A DNA stretch of 13,792 nucleotides from an uncultured Peptococcaceae bacterium (GCA_949739465.1 CATIYQ010000101.1:1-13792), one strand, 5' to 3'. Shown: positions 1 through 8,132, numbered from the stretch's first letter. Made by a program: numbers and translations. The notes: generated by a model from the sequence alone, not told the origin.

Positions 1-5
1 CCCAT
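1..5 (-). CDS. Start of next phage gene (only the first codons visible)
   Basis: An ATG on the minus strand at 5-3 is preceded by a strong AAGGAGG ribosome binding site at 22-16 with ten bases between them, just past the stop codon of the 63-residue gene. Only the start codon and part of the second codon are inside the window, so the product is unknown. By position in the late operon a tail sheath or tail tube gene would be expected, but that is inference only. Confidence 0.55.
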
Positions 6-7
6 AG

Positions 8-199
8 TTATAAAACCTCCTTACGTTTCAATGTTTCTACAATTTTTTTTGCCTGTTCTTCCGTATAGGCAGTTTTCCCGGCTGTTTTTAACGCCGCAAC
101 GATTAAATCAACGCCGGTTTGCCATCGCTTTGCCATATGCTCCGTGGCAAATTCTTCTATTGTATAAGTTGCCGCCGTTTGTTTGGTCATAGTTGTCAT
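8..199 (-). CDS. Small conserved-type phage protein, function unknown
   Basis: This 63-residue protein has an alanine- and lysine-rich, helical-looking sequence with a YTIEEF segment near residue 12 and a repeated pattern of charged residues towards the C terminus. I recognise the general look of short proteins that sit between the tail terminator and the first tail structural gene in Firmicutes phages, but I cannot name a function. The start at 199 is preferred over the in-frame ATG at 190 because AGGTG lies eight bases upstream of 199. The start overlaps the stop of the preceding gene in an ATGA arrangement, so the two are probably translationally coupled. Confidence 0.75.
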   Translation of the reverse strand: MTTMTKQTAATYTIEEFATEHMAKRWQTGVDLIVAALKTAGKTAYTEEQAKKIVETLKRKEVL

Positions 200-1113
200 A
201 GTTGTTTCACCTCATCTTCATTGAGCATGATATGATTGAGCATGCCGTAATCAGCGCCGCTTTCTTCCCGGGGAATCACTCCATAACGGAAGGTCGCCGT
301 GATTTGACACCATTCCCGCCCCGGTTTCAAATGAATTTGTTGCAAGAGTCCCGGCGTACCGTCTGAGAGCAAGACTTCACCGCTGAGCGTTAAGTCCGCC
401 AGCAATCGCTCTCCGATAGCCGCACCTTCGCCCTCATTAGTGGCAAGATAACCGATTAGTTCACCTTCTACCCAGGAATAGCCGTAACTTTGTTTTTTCA
501 GGGCGGAGATTGGCATTTGCTGCCAGGAGATGAGTCCCTGTCCCGATTGGAGCCGTAACGCTTTGGGCAAGTCGTCCCTGCCCGCTACCAATAAGTTTTG
601 GCAGTGTTCCTTTATCCAGTCGTTGGCAGCAGTTACCAGAGAAGTTTCTCCCTGGTCCAACCAAATGCCCTGGAGAGAAAAGGTCAGCGTCACACCAAGC
701 CCGGTCGGCTCCCGTCCGGCGCGGTTAGATGAAAACAAACTTTTCCCGGAAATATCTTTGTGCAGATAATCTTTCTGCCAGGAGAGATAAGAAATTTCCC
801 TTCCCGCCGTGATGATTAACCCATGAAGCTGCTGAATAACCAGGGGTGCAATATGCTCCGGTAAAAAACCGCCTTCGTCCAAGCACCAGATATTTACCTT
901 AAGTACGCCCCTTGTGATACCAAAAGGAGAATTCTCCTTATCGATTAAATAATCAATGCGGGGGAATTGCTCTTCCCCCCAGTTTTTTAATAAATCAGAG
1001 GGCGCGTTTTGAAAAAATACCGCCGGCTTTTCCCCAAAGGAGGCCAATATTTCTTGCAATTCTTTGTTTTCACAAAGTTGATCATAGATGATTCTTTCCA
1101 GTTGCTTATACAG
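196..1113 (-). CDS. Probable tail terminator / tail completion protein, two-part, with a likely CTG start
   Basis: The product is about 305 residues if translation starts at the CTG at 1113, or 287 if it starts at the TTG at 1059. The first 110 or so residues resemble tail-terminator-like proteins (DUF3168-type): an N-terminal helix, then a segment with FFQNAPSD, then beta-rich sequence containing RGVLKVNIWC. The second half, from roughly residue 130, is another beta-rich region without a name I recognise. The gene follows the head-closure gene, the usual place for a tail terminator. There is no ATG near the 5' end. A good GGGAGGTG at 1128-1121 sits seven bases before the CTG, whereas no binding site precedes the TTG. 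The frame stays open to 1116, directly after a stop at 1119-1117. Being coding is well supported; start and function are inference. Confidence 0.7.
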   Translation of the reverse strand: MYKQLERIIYDQLCENKELQEILASFGEKPAVFFQNAPSDLLKNWGEEQFPRIDYLIDKENSPFGITRGVLKVNIWCLDEGGFLPEHIAPLVIQQLHGLIITAGREISYLSWQKDYLHKDISGKSLFSSNRAGREPTGLGVTLTFSLQGIWLDQGETSLVTAANDWIKEHCQNLLVAGRDDLPKALRLQSGQGLISWQQMPISALKKQSYGYSWVEGELIGYLATNEGEGAAIGERLLADLTLSGEVLLSDGTPGLLQQIHLKPGREWCQITATFRYGVIPREESGADYGMLNHIMLNEDEVKQL

Positions 1114-1510
1114 AAGTCATCACCTCCCTGGTGGAACCATACCGTTCTTCGCAATAGATGCGGTTGGCAATTCCTAATTCACCGGGATTTTCTACCGCCT
1201 GGACATAGAACTTCCGCATACCGCTTAAACCGTCTCCTGTTAGAAGTACGTCGCCGGGAAGCACCATGGTTTTCCCCCAAACGATGATAACGTGGCTAGT
1301 CGTATGCTGCACCGCGCTGCGGCGACCGTTTTCCTTTTGTCCGAAACGGTCATATTCCTTTTGCGTAATGCTGGCAAGACTTCCCCAAAATTTTCCTTGG
1401 TAGATGTTTTCGTTGTAGGCAACCCTGCCTTTTTCATCAGCAGCAGCCTGTTTACGATAGCAGGAGAATTGTTTCCGCTCCTTTCCAGGGCGGTAAAAAA
1501 TATGTTGCAT
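1106..1510 (-). CDS. Phage head-tail adaptor / head closure protein
   Basis: The 134-residue product matches the general pattern of the phage head-tail joining family (SPP1 gp16-like): basic N terminus, a WGSL segment near residue 40, an ITQKEYDRFG stretch, a central histidine/valine strand, then D-x-(V/L) and FYVQAVENPGE near the C terminus. These proteins close the portal channel after DNA packaging and provide the surface for tail docking. The start at 1510 is chosen because AGGAGG at 1523-1518 lies seven bases upstream. The open frame reaches 1591, but the extra 27 codons overlap the previous gene and lack a binding site. The end overlaps the likely start of the following tail-terminator gene by eight bases. 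Confidence 0.75.
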   Translation of the reverse strand: MQHIFYRPGKERKQFSCYRKQAAADEKGRVAYNENIYQGKFWGSLASITQKEYDRFGQKENGRRSAVQHTTSHVIIVWGKTMVLPGDVLLTGDGLSGMRKFYVQAVENPGELGIANRIYCEERYGSTREVMTSV

Positions 1511-1523
1511 GGTTGTTCCTCCT

Positions 1524-1949
1524 CTATTTACATCTGTGGTTACCCAGCATACCGTTGTAGAAGTAATGCCCGCCGTCCGCCGCACCGCCACCGTTGTGCA
1601 AGGAAGCTACCGCTCCGACAGAAGTTCCCTGAAAGGCTTTTTTTTGTTCTTCATAGAGCTTGCGCCAGTGTTCAAACCGTTTGGATAAGTCTACCGACAT
1701 GCCGCCGATTTCAAAATCCGATTCGTAGGATAACCGCATGAAGATAGCTTCTAGACATTTGAATTTTGCCAATGCCCAGCTGCCTCGTTGGTTATTAAAA
1801 TATAAGTTGATAAGCCCTTGATATTCTTCATCACAGAGGGCGGCAGTGTTTTCCTCCCCTTCCACTTGGGTGTCGCCTAATTCCAACCGCATACGGTCCA
1901 CCGAGAATTCCTCTATATTTTCAGGATTATACTGATATGTTTTGGTCAT
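1524..1949 (-). CDS. Putative phage head-tail connector component
   Basis: This 141-residue acidic, helical protein contains a GDTQVEGE segment, then CDEEYQGLI, a WALAKFKCLEAI helix and an IGGMSVDLS segment followed by a charged RFEHWRKLYEEQKK helix. The mix of short helices and its place between the capsid gene and the head-closure gene fit gp6/YqbG-like connector proteins that bind the portal ring, but the match is by pattern and position only. The C-terminal 25 residues are glycine- and histidine-rich. The ATG at 1949 has AGGTG six bases upstream and is preferred over the GTG at 1958, which overlaps that binding site. The start region overlaps the 3' end of the preceding gene by 23 bases. 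Confidence 0.65.
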   Translation of the reverse strand: MTKTYQYNPENIEEFSVDRMRLELGDTQVEGEENTAALCDEEYQGLINLYFNNQRGSWALAKFKCLEAIFMRLSYESDFEIGGMSVDLSKRFEHWRKLYEEQKKAFQGTSVGAVASLHNGGGAADGGHYFYNGMLGNHRCK

Positions 1950-2250
1950 AGCTATCACCTACTTGCGCTTTTAATATCGTTTGAACGAGTTTGGGCTTGC
2001 CCCATCGCTTATTAGGAGCTTCCCCAGTTATCCGATGAAATTCTTGTTGCAGTTGCTCTTTTTCCCTTAGCATGAGACGAGCAGCCGCGCATTGGATTTC
2101 CCGTTCAATGTCCCGCTGATTAATAGGTCGAATCAACCCCCAAGCAATGAGCTTGTCTACCATATCAATGAGAATAACTCGACCGGAGATAAACTCTCCG
2201 GTCAAATATTCTCTGTCAAAACGACAAGGCTGTAATGCTTGATAAAGCAT
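1927..2250 (-). CDS. Small phage protein downstream of the major capsid gene, function unknown
   Basis: The 107-residue product starts with a short beta-rich part (LQPCRFDREYLTGEFI) followed by a helix ending in WGLIRPI. This pattern is frequent in small proteins encoded just after capsid genes, in which a small N-terminal domain precedes a charged tail. The second half is helical and strongly charged, with many glutamine, glutamate and lysine residues, and ends in basic sequence. I do not assign a function; a minor head or connector role is plausible from position. The ATG at 2250 follows the capsid gene stop by 11 bases, and its AAGGGGG binding site overlaps the end of that gene. Confidence 0.65.
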   Translation of the reverse strand: MLYQALQPCRFDREYLTGEFISGRVILIDMVDKLIAWGLIRPINQRDIEREIQCAAARLMLREKEQLQQEFHRITGEAPNKRWGKPKLVQTILKAQVGDSYDQNISV

Positions 2251-2261
2251 AGCGCGCCCCC

Positions 2262-3320
2262 TTATTCAGCAGATTTCACAGTGGTTGCGCCAACACAGTC
2301 AGTCAGATAAACGCCTAAATCATCACCGGTCTTTTTCATGTCATAAGCGATTAACCCTTCAATAAATTCACTGTGAGTGCCAGGTTCCCCATCAAATTGA
2401 GAAACCGCCATAAATTGGTTAGCCCCTAACATATCCCAAGCGAAGGTGTAGCCGGCAGACGGCTCATCAATGGCAGGATTGTTGCTGGCATAAACCAGGA
2501 GCGCGCCTTTGGGGTCACAGATGTATTCCATTTCCGGTTCTTGACCTACTCCTGCTTTGTTGTAAGTGCTGGCCATCACCACCACTTGTTCTAAGCCGAA
2601 TAATTCTGCAAGGACTTGTTCGGTTACACGAGACGGACGAGCAGAGCCGCCATGATATTTGATACGTTCCAAAATATCCTTGTTATTTTTCAAGGCGTTA
2701 AAAGTATCAATACCTAATGCCAGTTTGTTCGGTTTACGGCAACCATTCTTTCTCATATCTGTGATTAAGCTGTCAAAGAAAGCAATGGGAGAGCTGTTTT
2801 CAGAGTCAAATTGATAGAATTGCTTGCCGCCGGCAGAGCCGGAGCTAATACCGTTGTATTGGTTGGTCCAGACGCCAGATTTGAAGAATTTATCGGCAAA
2901 GTTTAAGTCGAGGTGGATTTTCATTTTTTCTACCACGGCTCTTACCTTGGATTGTCTGGGGTCAGCCATACCGGGTACACCGGAGCGTTCATAGTTTAGC
3001 TGAGAGATTTGGTCAATACCGACGATAACTTGGTCTACCTGACAGTTATATAATTCATCAGTTTGACCAAGGACAGCAGGAGCAACTCTGCCAAAGACAG
3101 GTTTTCTTTGCACATCGTCCCGGGCCAAGTCTCCTTTGGAAAATTTGTAGTAATAGCTGCTGGCAAGCGCTACCGGCACCACCGGGAAGATTTTATCAGC
3201 AACAAAATCTTCATCAGATTGGAAGGATGCAATTGCCATGTTGGTTAAGTAAAGATTTGGTTTCCATGCGCCTTTGGCGACTTCTGTTTGGATTTGCATT
3301 GGACTGGTCATGTTTGTCAT
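2262..3320 (-). CDS. Phage major capsid protein
   Basis: This 352-residue protein has the features of an HK97-fold major capsid protein: an N-terminal segment where YLTNMAIASF and DFVADKIFPVVPV set up the N-arm and E-loop, then YYKFSKGDLARDD, a long helix-rich region around residues 125-150, and a beta-rich C-terminal part with CDPKGALLVYA and a SQFDGEPGTHSEFIEG segment. The family call comes from overall resemblance and from its place after protease, scaffold and cement genes. It would form the icosahedral shell. The ATG at 3320 has an AGGAGG nine bases upstream at 3335-3330; an out-of-frame ATG at 3327 is too close to that site. It follows the cement gene by 14 bases. Several hundred copies per particle would be needed, consistent with its very good binding site. 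Confidence 0.85.
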   Translation of the reverse strand: MTNMTSPMQIQTEVAKGAWKPNLYLTNMAIASFQSDEDFVADKIFPVVPVALASSYYYKFSKGDLARDDVQRKPVFGRVAPAVLGQTDELYNCQVDQVIVGIDQISQLNYERSGVPGMADPRQSKVRAVVEKMKIHLDLNFADKFFKSGVWTNQYNGISSGSAGGKQFYQFDSENSSPIAFFDSLITDMRKNGCRKPNKLALGIDTFNALKNNKDILERIKYHGGSARPSRVTEQVLAELFGLEQVVVMASTYNKAGVGQEPEMEYICDPKGALLVYASNNPAIDEPSAGYTFAWDMLGANQFMAVSQFDGEPGTHSEFIEGLIAYDMKKTGDDLGVYLTDCVGATTVKSAE

Positions 3321-3334
3321 GTTTCATATCCTCC

Positions 3335-3727
3335 TTACGCTTGATATCCGGATTTGGTAATTTGTACGAGAATCACTTCATCAGCAGCAGCAGCGCTGGC
3401 AAGAGCGTAGCCTAAGATAAATTTACCGCTGGCAGCAGCAACAGCTTTGCCGTTAGCGTCAGACGCAATGGCAGCCCCTTTGGTGATTGCCCCACCGGTT
3501 TTTACGTAACCGATGTCCTTTACCTGGATGTCCACACCATCCCCTTGATGCACCGCCTCATCGTTGGTAGGCATGAATACACCCAGAGCGCATTCACCGG
3601 CGCCCGCTTTTACCACGCCCCCATTGGTATCAAATTTCGCAATAAAAAAGGCAGGTTCCGTCATTGCCGCGCCTGCCTTCTCAGAAATAATTGCACTGGG
3701 ATTTACACTTGTAGAGATATAAGTCAT
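3335..3727 (-). CDS. Capsid cement / decoration protein (DUF2190-like)
   Basis: The 130-residue protein is rich in alanine, glycine and valine and is predicted to be almost entirely beta: alternating short strands such as PAFFIAKFDTNGGVV, VDIQVKDIGYVKTGG and KFILGYALASA. This pattern is typical of the DUF2190-like capsid cement proteins that sit on the outside of the shell and stabilise it, and such genes usually stand immediately before the major capsid gene, as here. No signal peptide or catalytic motif is seen. The start at 3727 is used because AAGGAG lies eight bases upstream; the frame stays open to 3754 but that extension contains the binding site. Confidence 0.75.
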   Translation of the reverse strand: MTYISTSVNPSAIISEKAGAAMTEPAFFIAKFDTNGGVVKAGAGECALGVFMPTNDEAVHQGDGVDIQVKDIGYVKTGGAITKGAAIASDANGKAVAAASGKFILGYALASAAAADEVILVQITKSGYQA

Positions 3728-3762
3728 TGTTGTTTCTCCTTTCAAAAATATCATTTTACCTG

Positions 3763-4527
3763 TTATAGATTTTCTTCATAGTCTTCCACCAGTTGCGGAT
3801 AATCTTCACATGCCTTTTGGATAGCGCCTGCCCTGGTTAGGGTAGGATTTTCTTTTTGCAGACGGTCGGCCGCCTCCATGATTTTTCTCCAGCCCCCCGC
3901 ACCGCTGTCCTTTTCTCCCCGCTTACCGATTTCAGAGAAAACGCCGCTTTTTTCAATGAGCAGCTTTTCCTCATCTAAAGCGTCCAGAAAGGCTTGATAG
4001 CCATGGGGCGTGCGTTCCGCTAATTCCAGCAAGGTGTCGCATAAATTGTCGGCAGATTTGCCTAAGATGGCATATTCCTTGGCAATCGCCATAGTCTTTG
4101 CCCGTTGCAGCTGTTTTTCCACTTGGATCAGTTCCGCTTTGGCTTTTGCCACTTGAGCCGTTTCTTTGGGCTTTTGTCCGTATTTTTCTGCCAGCTCCGC
4201 TAAGAATCGTTTTTCTCTTGCTGTCAGTTTTGCCGTGTCCAGAGAGATTGGCTCTTCCGTTCTTTTCTGCTGTTCTTTTTCAGCGGACTGTGTTTCTGTC
4301 CCTTCTTCTTGTTTTACCTCGTCGACAGGGTTTTCTTTTTCCGCCAAATAATCCGCTACCATTGACGCTAACCGTTGCATGAGTCGGTCCAAAAGGGTGT
4401 TTTTTTCAGAAGTTTTTTCCCCTTGCCCGTCCTTACTTTTGTAGAGCTTGATGTGGGCGTCAGGGTTCGCGCCTTGTTCTACCAGGTCTACACTGGTGAT
4501 TTTGAGGTTCTTCAGCTTGGTTGCCAT
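3763..4527 (-). CDS. Phage scaffold-like protein with a GANP motif at its N terminus
   Basis: The 254-residue product starts with a short globular segment, LKITSVDLVEQGANPDAHI at residues 8-26, of a type found at the N terminus of phage prohead protease or scaffold proteins. It is followed by a low-complexity, highly acidic and glutamine-rich linker (residues 60-95), a long charged helix likely to form a coiled coil (about 125-160), and a C-terminal part ending in a TRAGAIQKACEDYP segment. Highly charged coiled-coil proteins placed between protease and capsid gene are usually internal scaffolds that guide shell assembly and are then degraded. A perfect AGGAGGTG lies five bases before the ATG. 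The stop is 35 bases before the cement protein start. Confidence 0.7.
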   Translation of the reverse strand: MATKLKNLKITSVDLVEQGANPDAHIKLYKSKDGQGEKTSEKNTLLDRLMQRLASMVADYLAEKENPVDEVKQEEGTETQSAEKEQQKRTEEPISLDTAKLTAREKRFLAELAEKYGQKPKETAQVAKAKAELIQVEKQLQRAKTMAIAKEYAILGKSADNLCDTLLELAERTPHGYQAFLDALDEEKLLIEKSGVFSEIGKRGEKDSGAGGWRKIMEAADRLQKENPTLTRAGAIQKACEDYPQLVEDYEENL

Positions 4528-4580
4528 TGTCTCACCTCCTTTCCCCTGGATTTATATGGTCTGTTTGAGTACCCCTAAGC

Positions 4581-5003
4581 CTAGTGTTGTTCCTCCACCG
4601 CTTCGCGGCAGGCTTCCCCTTCGATGCTAAACATGGTGTATTCGCCTTGTTTGATTTTCTGCCATACCGCCTCGTCTAAGATTTGAAAGCCAATCCACCA
4701 GCCCTCCGGGATAATGCCCACAGGCAACCCTAATCCCGCCATTTTCTCTTTGGTAAAGACCATGCTTTCTATCATGACGGCAACATTTCCACGACAGTGC
4801 CGTTCGCCGCCTTGCCGAGAGTGAAGGACGAATTCATAGGCAGCCTGCTCCAATTCAGCAGTGTCTACCATATCTTCTTGCCAGTCGCAAATAGTTTCAC
4901 CATTGGCCCTTACCGCCACATTAGCCCAGCCGAAGACCTGCCGTTTTTCCTGATTGGTTTTGGCAATGACAAAAGTATTGTTTTCATTTTGTGAGACCTC
5001 CAT
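4581..5003 (-). CDS. XkdF-type prohead maturation protease
   Basis: The 140-residue protein shows the XkdF family pattern: RQVFGWANVAV at residues 21-31, a DTAELEQAAYEFVL helix, then a GERH segment with His69, an IESMVF segment with Ser80, and PEGWWIGFQILDEAVW at 99-114 followed by GEYTMFSIEGEA. His69 and Ser80 are the likely catalytic pair of the herpesvirus/HK97-like serine protease fold. The expected role is to cleave scaffold and capsid proteins during head maturation. It lies directly between portal and scaffold, the usual place. The start at 5003 has AGGAGG seven bases upstream; the open frame begins at 5024 but the extra seven codons contain that site. The start of this gene lies 25 bases after the portal stop. 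Confidence 0.85.
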   Translation of the reverse strand: MEVSQNENNTFVIAKTNQEKRQVFGWANVAVRANGETICDWQEDMVDTAELEQAAYEFVLHSRQGGERHCRGNVAVMIESMVFTKEKMAGLGLPVGIIPEGWWIGFQILDEAVWQKIKQGEYTMFSIEGEACREAVEEQH

Positions 5004-5027
5004 TGACGTTCCTCCTTTCATCATTGA

Positions 5028-6287
5028 TTAGGCTTGCGGTTTAGGAGGCAGCTCCGCTAAAGTACGCAAATGCCGTTCCAGCTGGTCATCAGGAGTAAGC
5101 ATCCCCACACCGGTCATATCCTTGATAAAACCACCCAACTCGCTTAAGTTTTGCTGCTCAATGTCCCCATGGACTAATTTGGGATAGCCACTGATATTGG
5201 CAAAAGCTTTTCCATTCAGGTCGATAAGCCGCGGAATGCCTTGACTGTTAAAGACGCCGCAGATAATGTCCAAGAAAGTGCCGATTGCCGTCGCAAACAA
5301 TTTGGTTTTGTCACTGGAGAGGGCGAAGCTGCCTACCGATTCATGACCGAGGAAGACGAAGTCTGCCAACACCGTCATAGCCATTCGTTGGTCATAACGG
5401 TCGATGATTGCCCCCGTATCAAATTGCCGTTTGCTCCCGCCAGAAAGCAGTTGGAAGTTCCAGCCATAGGGCAGCACAACGCCTTCCAAGGCGTCTCGTC
5501 GCACATTCTGCACCAAGGCTTGCGCATAGGCAAGAGCAGCTGCCGCATCAGGGTCTTCCCGGTTCCAGATATCTACCCCTTCCGGCGGCGTGAGGACAGG
5601 CAGTCCCGCTAAATCCCGCTCAATGCCAATCCCTTCAATTTCCTGAATCCGCCGCTTAAAATAAAAATCCCGATAGGCGTTGCGAAGAATGCTTCTGCCT
5701 TCAGGATTTCCCTTTCTGCTTTTGGTGGTAAAGTGTAATGCCTTTTCCAGCGGGATTGTTTGCTGTTTGTAATCGGGCGCTGTCATTTGGGTCATGCCCA
5801 TCAGTTGATCTTGGTCATCATATTCCCAACAATAGAGGGATTCTTGAGCGCGCAACGGCAGCTTTCGCCAGCCGATTAGTCCGTCATTGTGCTTGCTGTT
5901 GAGCCTAGCGTCCCCGTTTTGCCCCATACGCCGTTTATAGACGATTTCATGATAGCTCCAACCAAAGGTTAAGAAGGAAAGAATTTCACTAATGGTGTCC
6001 GTCCAACTTTGCTCCATATCGTCTAAACAGCTTGCCACAAATTCCGCCGCCTTTTGGTCTTCCTGTTTGGAGGAATTTGGTTCCACCTGCCAGTTGACCT
6101 GACGGATGAGCATTTCCATGGCGAAGAGAATTGCGCCGATGATATCGTCATTGTCCGCCATTTCCTTGTAGGCCTCGCAGCCCTTTTTGCCCCGCAGCTC
6201 CGGCAAAAATTCCTCATAGAATAACCCACCGTATTTGTTTTGCCCGATTTTCCCCAGTTCCTTGAAATGTTTGTTGTTCCGATACAT
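5028..6287 (-). CDS. Phage portal protein (Mu gp29 / DUF935-like)
   Basis: The 419-residue protein fits the portal family of the Mu gp29 type: an N-terminal helical region with ADNDDIIGAILFAMEMLI, a FGWSYHEIVYKRR segment, a beta-rich wing region (residues about 135-185), HFTTKSRKGNPEGRSILR followed by the long stem helix, and a C-terminal helical crown. Portals form the dodecameric ring through which DNA enters and leaves the head and to which the terminase docks. It follows the large terminase and precedes the protease, the standard order. The ATG at 6287 has AGGTG five bases upstream; the alternative TTG at 6314 lies inside the terminase gene and has no clear site. Its leader overlaps the 3' end of the terminase gene. 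Confidence 0.85.
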   Translation of the reverse strand: MYRNNKHFKELGKIGQNKYGGLFYEEFLPELRGKKGCEAYKEMADNDDIIGAILFAMEMLIRQVNWQVEPNSSKQEDQKAAEFVASCLDDMEQSWTDTISEILSFLTFGWSYHEIVYKRRMGQNGDARLNSKHNDGLIGWRKLPLRAQESLYCWEYDDQDQLMGMTQMTAPDYKQQTIPLEKALHFTTKSRKGNPEGRSILRNAYRDFYFKRRIQEIEGIGIERDLAGLPVLTPPEGVDIWNREDPDAAAALAYAQALVQNVRRDALEGVVLPYGWNFQLLSGGSKRQFDTGAIIDRYDQRMAMTVLADFVFLGHESVGSFALSSDKTKLFATAIGTFLDIICGVFNSQGIPRLIDLNGKAFANISGYPKLVHGDIEQQNLSELGGFIKDMTGVGMLTPDDQLERHLRTLAELPPKPQA

Positions 6288-6301
6288 TGTTTCACCTGCC
6301 T

Positions 6302-7693
6302 TTATTTTTTCCAATAACTTTGTTTTCCCAGCGCAGTCAAGCTGCCCTTGGGAAAGACTGTATTTTGTTTTTCTAATTGGTTAAAAGCCCCTGCCGCCGC
6401 GTCTACCATGTCGTCGTGTTTCCCCTCCGGGAATTGCTCCATCTGGTCCAGAAATTCTTCATTCCAGGACGATGTCAATAAATCAACATTACCGCCTTGC
6501 CATTGAGCAGCGAGAGGCTCCGCCCGCGTACCTTTGCTTCCCGTTTCCCGTTCCACAACACAGGAAAATCCCGCTAAGGTTTTCAGATAGCTTTGTGCCT
6601 GTTCTACCCCGGCTTGTCCCGGGTCTTGGGGAATGCGAATGATTACCGCCCCCCTTGCCGCTTTATCAGTAACGGCAGTGTTTTTCACCAGATTGCGTAC
6701 TTCAGAGGGCACACAGCGGCGATTGATGACGTCCAAAATGATGTAGTGACCGTTTTTCCGTTTTCCCATGAGAACAGATGCCGTGCAGTCAGCGTCCCTC
6801 TTTCCTTCTGCCGTGGCGGCAAAGTCCCAGGCGCGGACCAAACGGCAGATATCCGTCGGCACGGCAGTTAAAAACTGTACCTGTTGCCGATTAAAATAGC
6901 TGCCCCCGGCTGGACGAATTTTCCAGTTACCCATGAGCAACTTTTCCCGCTCTACCAGCGGCAACGCCTTGAGATTTGCCAAATACCCCGGGTCTTTCGA
7001 CAGGAGAATTTGGTTATCGGTTAGAGATGCCGCGATAAAGGAAACGGTTTTGATTTCCTCTTGGGGTATCCCCTTCGCCGCTACCTCGTCCCTGGTATTC
7101 CCCCAGAGGAGCAAGTTGTCCCGCCGTGCCAGATAACGGATTTTTCCGCTCCGCTCCGGGATAGCATAACCGCTTGCAGGGTCTATCCACCAATCAATAA
7201 AATCAGCCACCCAACTGTTGCTATCCGGGTTAGTCGTTGCCCGCACATAGGGTTTGACGCCACAAAGAGAGCGATTTCTGGATAACATGTAGAAAAATTG
7301 CTCTTGAGAGAAATGAGTCAGTTCATCAAAGGCAATGAGCGCGATTTGAGAGCCCTGCCAGGACAGTAAGTCGTTACTGTTTTCCAGATGAGCAAAAGAG
7401 ACCTTCATACCACTGGGAAATAGCCAATAAGGTTTGGGCGTCTTAAAAGGCTTTCCGCCAAGAAAAGGATAGATTTCCATAGACGCGTCCCATAGCCCAC
7501 CGGGATTAAATATCTGGTTGGCATTTTTACGAAAGATGACGCAAGAAAATCCACCGTTATGATAGTGTCGTAAAGGTTCTAGTAGTAAAGCAAAGGTTTT
7601 TCCACCGCCGGCAGCCCCGCCGTAAATCACAATATCCGCCTCCGATGCTAAGAAATTCTCTTGAGCGCCTTTTTGCGGCTGCAATATCTGCAC
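6302..7693 (-). CDS. terL: Phage terminase large subunit
   Basis: The 463-residue protein has both enzyme domains of a packaging motor. The ATPase part shows a Walker A loop GGAAGGGKT at residues 25-33, a Walker B strand ending in Asp123-Glu124 (FDEL), and a coupling motif ATTNPD at 152-157. The RNase H-like nuclease part shows Asp290 in RAWDFA, Asp357 in a QDPG turn and an HDDMVDAAAG segment at 426-435 supplying the remaining metal-binding acid residues. It cuts concatemeric DNA and drives it into the prohead through the portal. The start is a GTG at 7693 with GGAGGTG five bases upstream. All key residues are present and the length is normal, so it appears intact. Confidence 0.95.
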   Translation of the reverse strand: MQILQPQKGAQENFLASEADIVIYGGAAGGGKTFALLLEPLRHYHNGGFSCVIFRKNANQIFNPGGLWDASMEIYPFLGGKPFKTPKPYWLFPSGMKVSFAHLENSNDLLSWQGSQIALIAFDELTHFSQEQFFYMLSRNRSLCGVKPYVRATTNPDSNSWVADFIDWWIDPASGYAIPERSGKIRYLARRDNLLLWGNTRDEVAAKGIPQEEIKTVSFIAASLTDNQILLSKDPGYLANLKALPLVEREKLLMGNWKIRPAGGSYFNRQQVQFLTAVPTDICRLVRAWDFAATAEGKRDADCTASVLMGKRKNGHYIILDVINRRCVPSEVRNLVKNTAVTDKAARGAVIIRIPQDPGQAGVEQAQSYLKTLAGFSCVVERETGSKGTRAEPLAAQWQGGNVDLLTSSWNEEFLDQMEQFPEGKHDDMVDAAAGAFNQLEKQNTVFPKGSLTALGKQSYWKK

Positions 7694-7726
7694 TATCTCA
7701 CCTCCTTCCCCTTGGTTTTCTTTTTG

Positions 7727-8035
7727 TTAGGCGTTGTTTTCCCGCCCGTTATCAGGCAGGTAAATTTTTACACACCGTTCCTCTTCTAATTGACGTTGAG
7801 TATCCCCACTCTCTCCGCTTATCTTTTCCAGCTTAGCGGCAATTTCCAGGAGATGTACCACATTAGTTGCTGAGAGCGATGTCACGTCCATTGTCTCTAA
7901 TGCCTCCATTGCCTTTTGAAACATGGTCATAGCCAGCGTTTCCCTGCAAATGGTGCGGTCCGTTTTTTTCTTACGCAGCTGCCGTTTTTTTGGTGCTGCT
8001 TCCGCCTGTTCTATGTTGTCAGCATTGGTTTTCAT
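7727..8035 (-). CDS. Small-terminase-like protein, possibly lacking its DNA-binding domain
   Basis: The 102-residue product has a basic N terminus (KKRQLRKKKTDR) followed by a helical part with MFQKAMEALETMDVTSLSATN and VVHLLEIAAKLEKISGE, which resembles the oligomerisation and C-terminal part of small terminase proteins, and it sits immediately upstream of the large terminase, where terS belongs. A recognisable N-terminal helix-turn-helix is missing. The binding site before the ATG at 8035 is a weak AAAGGGGG. The frame stays open upstream to 8161 and includes a possible GTG start at 8083, so the true protein may be longer. The name is an inference from position and pattern. Confidence 0.55.
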   Translation of the reverse strand: MKTNADNIEQAEAAPKKRQLRKKKTDRTICRETLAMTMFQKAMEALETMDVTSLSATNVVHLLEIAAKLEKISGESGDTQRQLEEERCVKIYLPDNGRENNA

Positions 8036-8132
8036 GTTACCGTTTCCCCCTTTGCTGTGTATTTTTTGTATCGCGCGCCCCACCCACTTGCGCTTCCCGG
8101 CGATATGCTTATCCCTCTTTGCAGTAAAAAGA

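Noticed and set aside
1292..1741. 149-codon plus-strand open frame across the connector genes
   Set aside because: It lies opposite three minus-strand genes that have good ribosome binding sites and phage-type sequence; its own translation is rich in arginine, cysteine and serine with no recognisable pattern.
5241..5612. 123-codon plus-strand open frame inside the portal gene
   Set aside because: It is the complement of a well-supported portal gene and has no binding site or plausible protein pattern.
8036..8110. GC-rich GCGCGC-containing stretch before the small terminase as a cos or pac site
   Set aside because: Position is right, but no repeat or symmetric cut-site pattern was seen that would set it apart from ordinary leader sequence.
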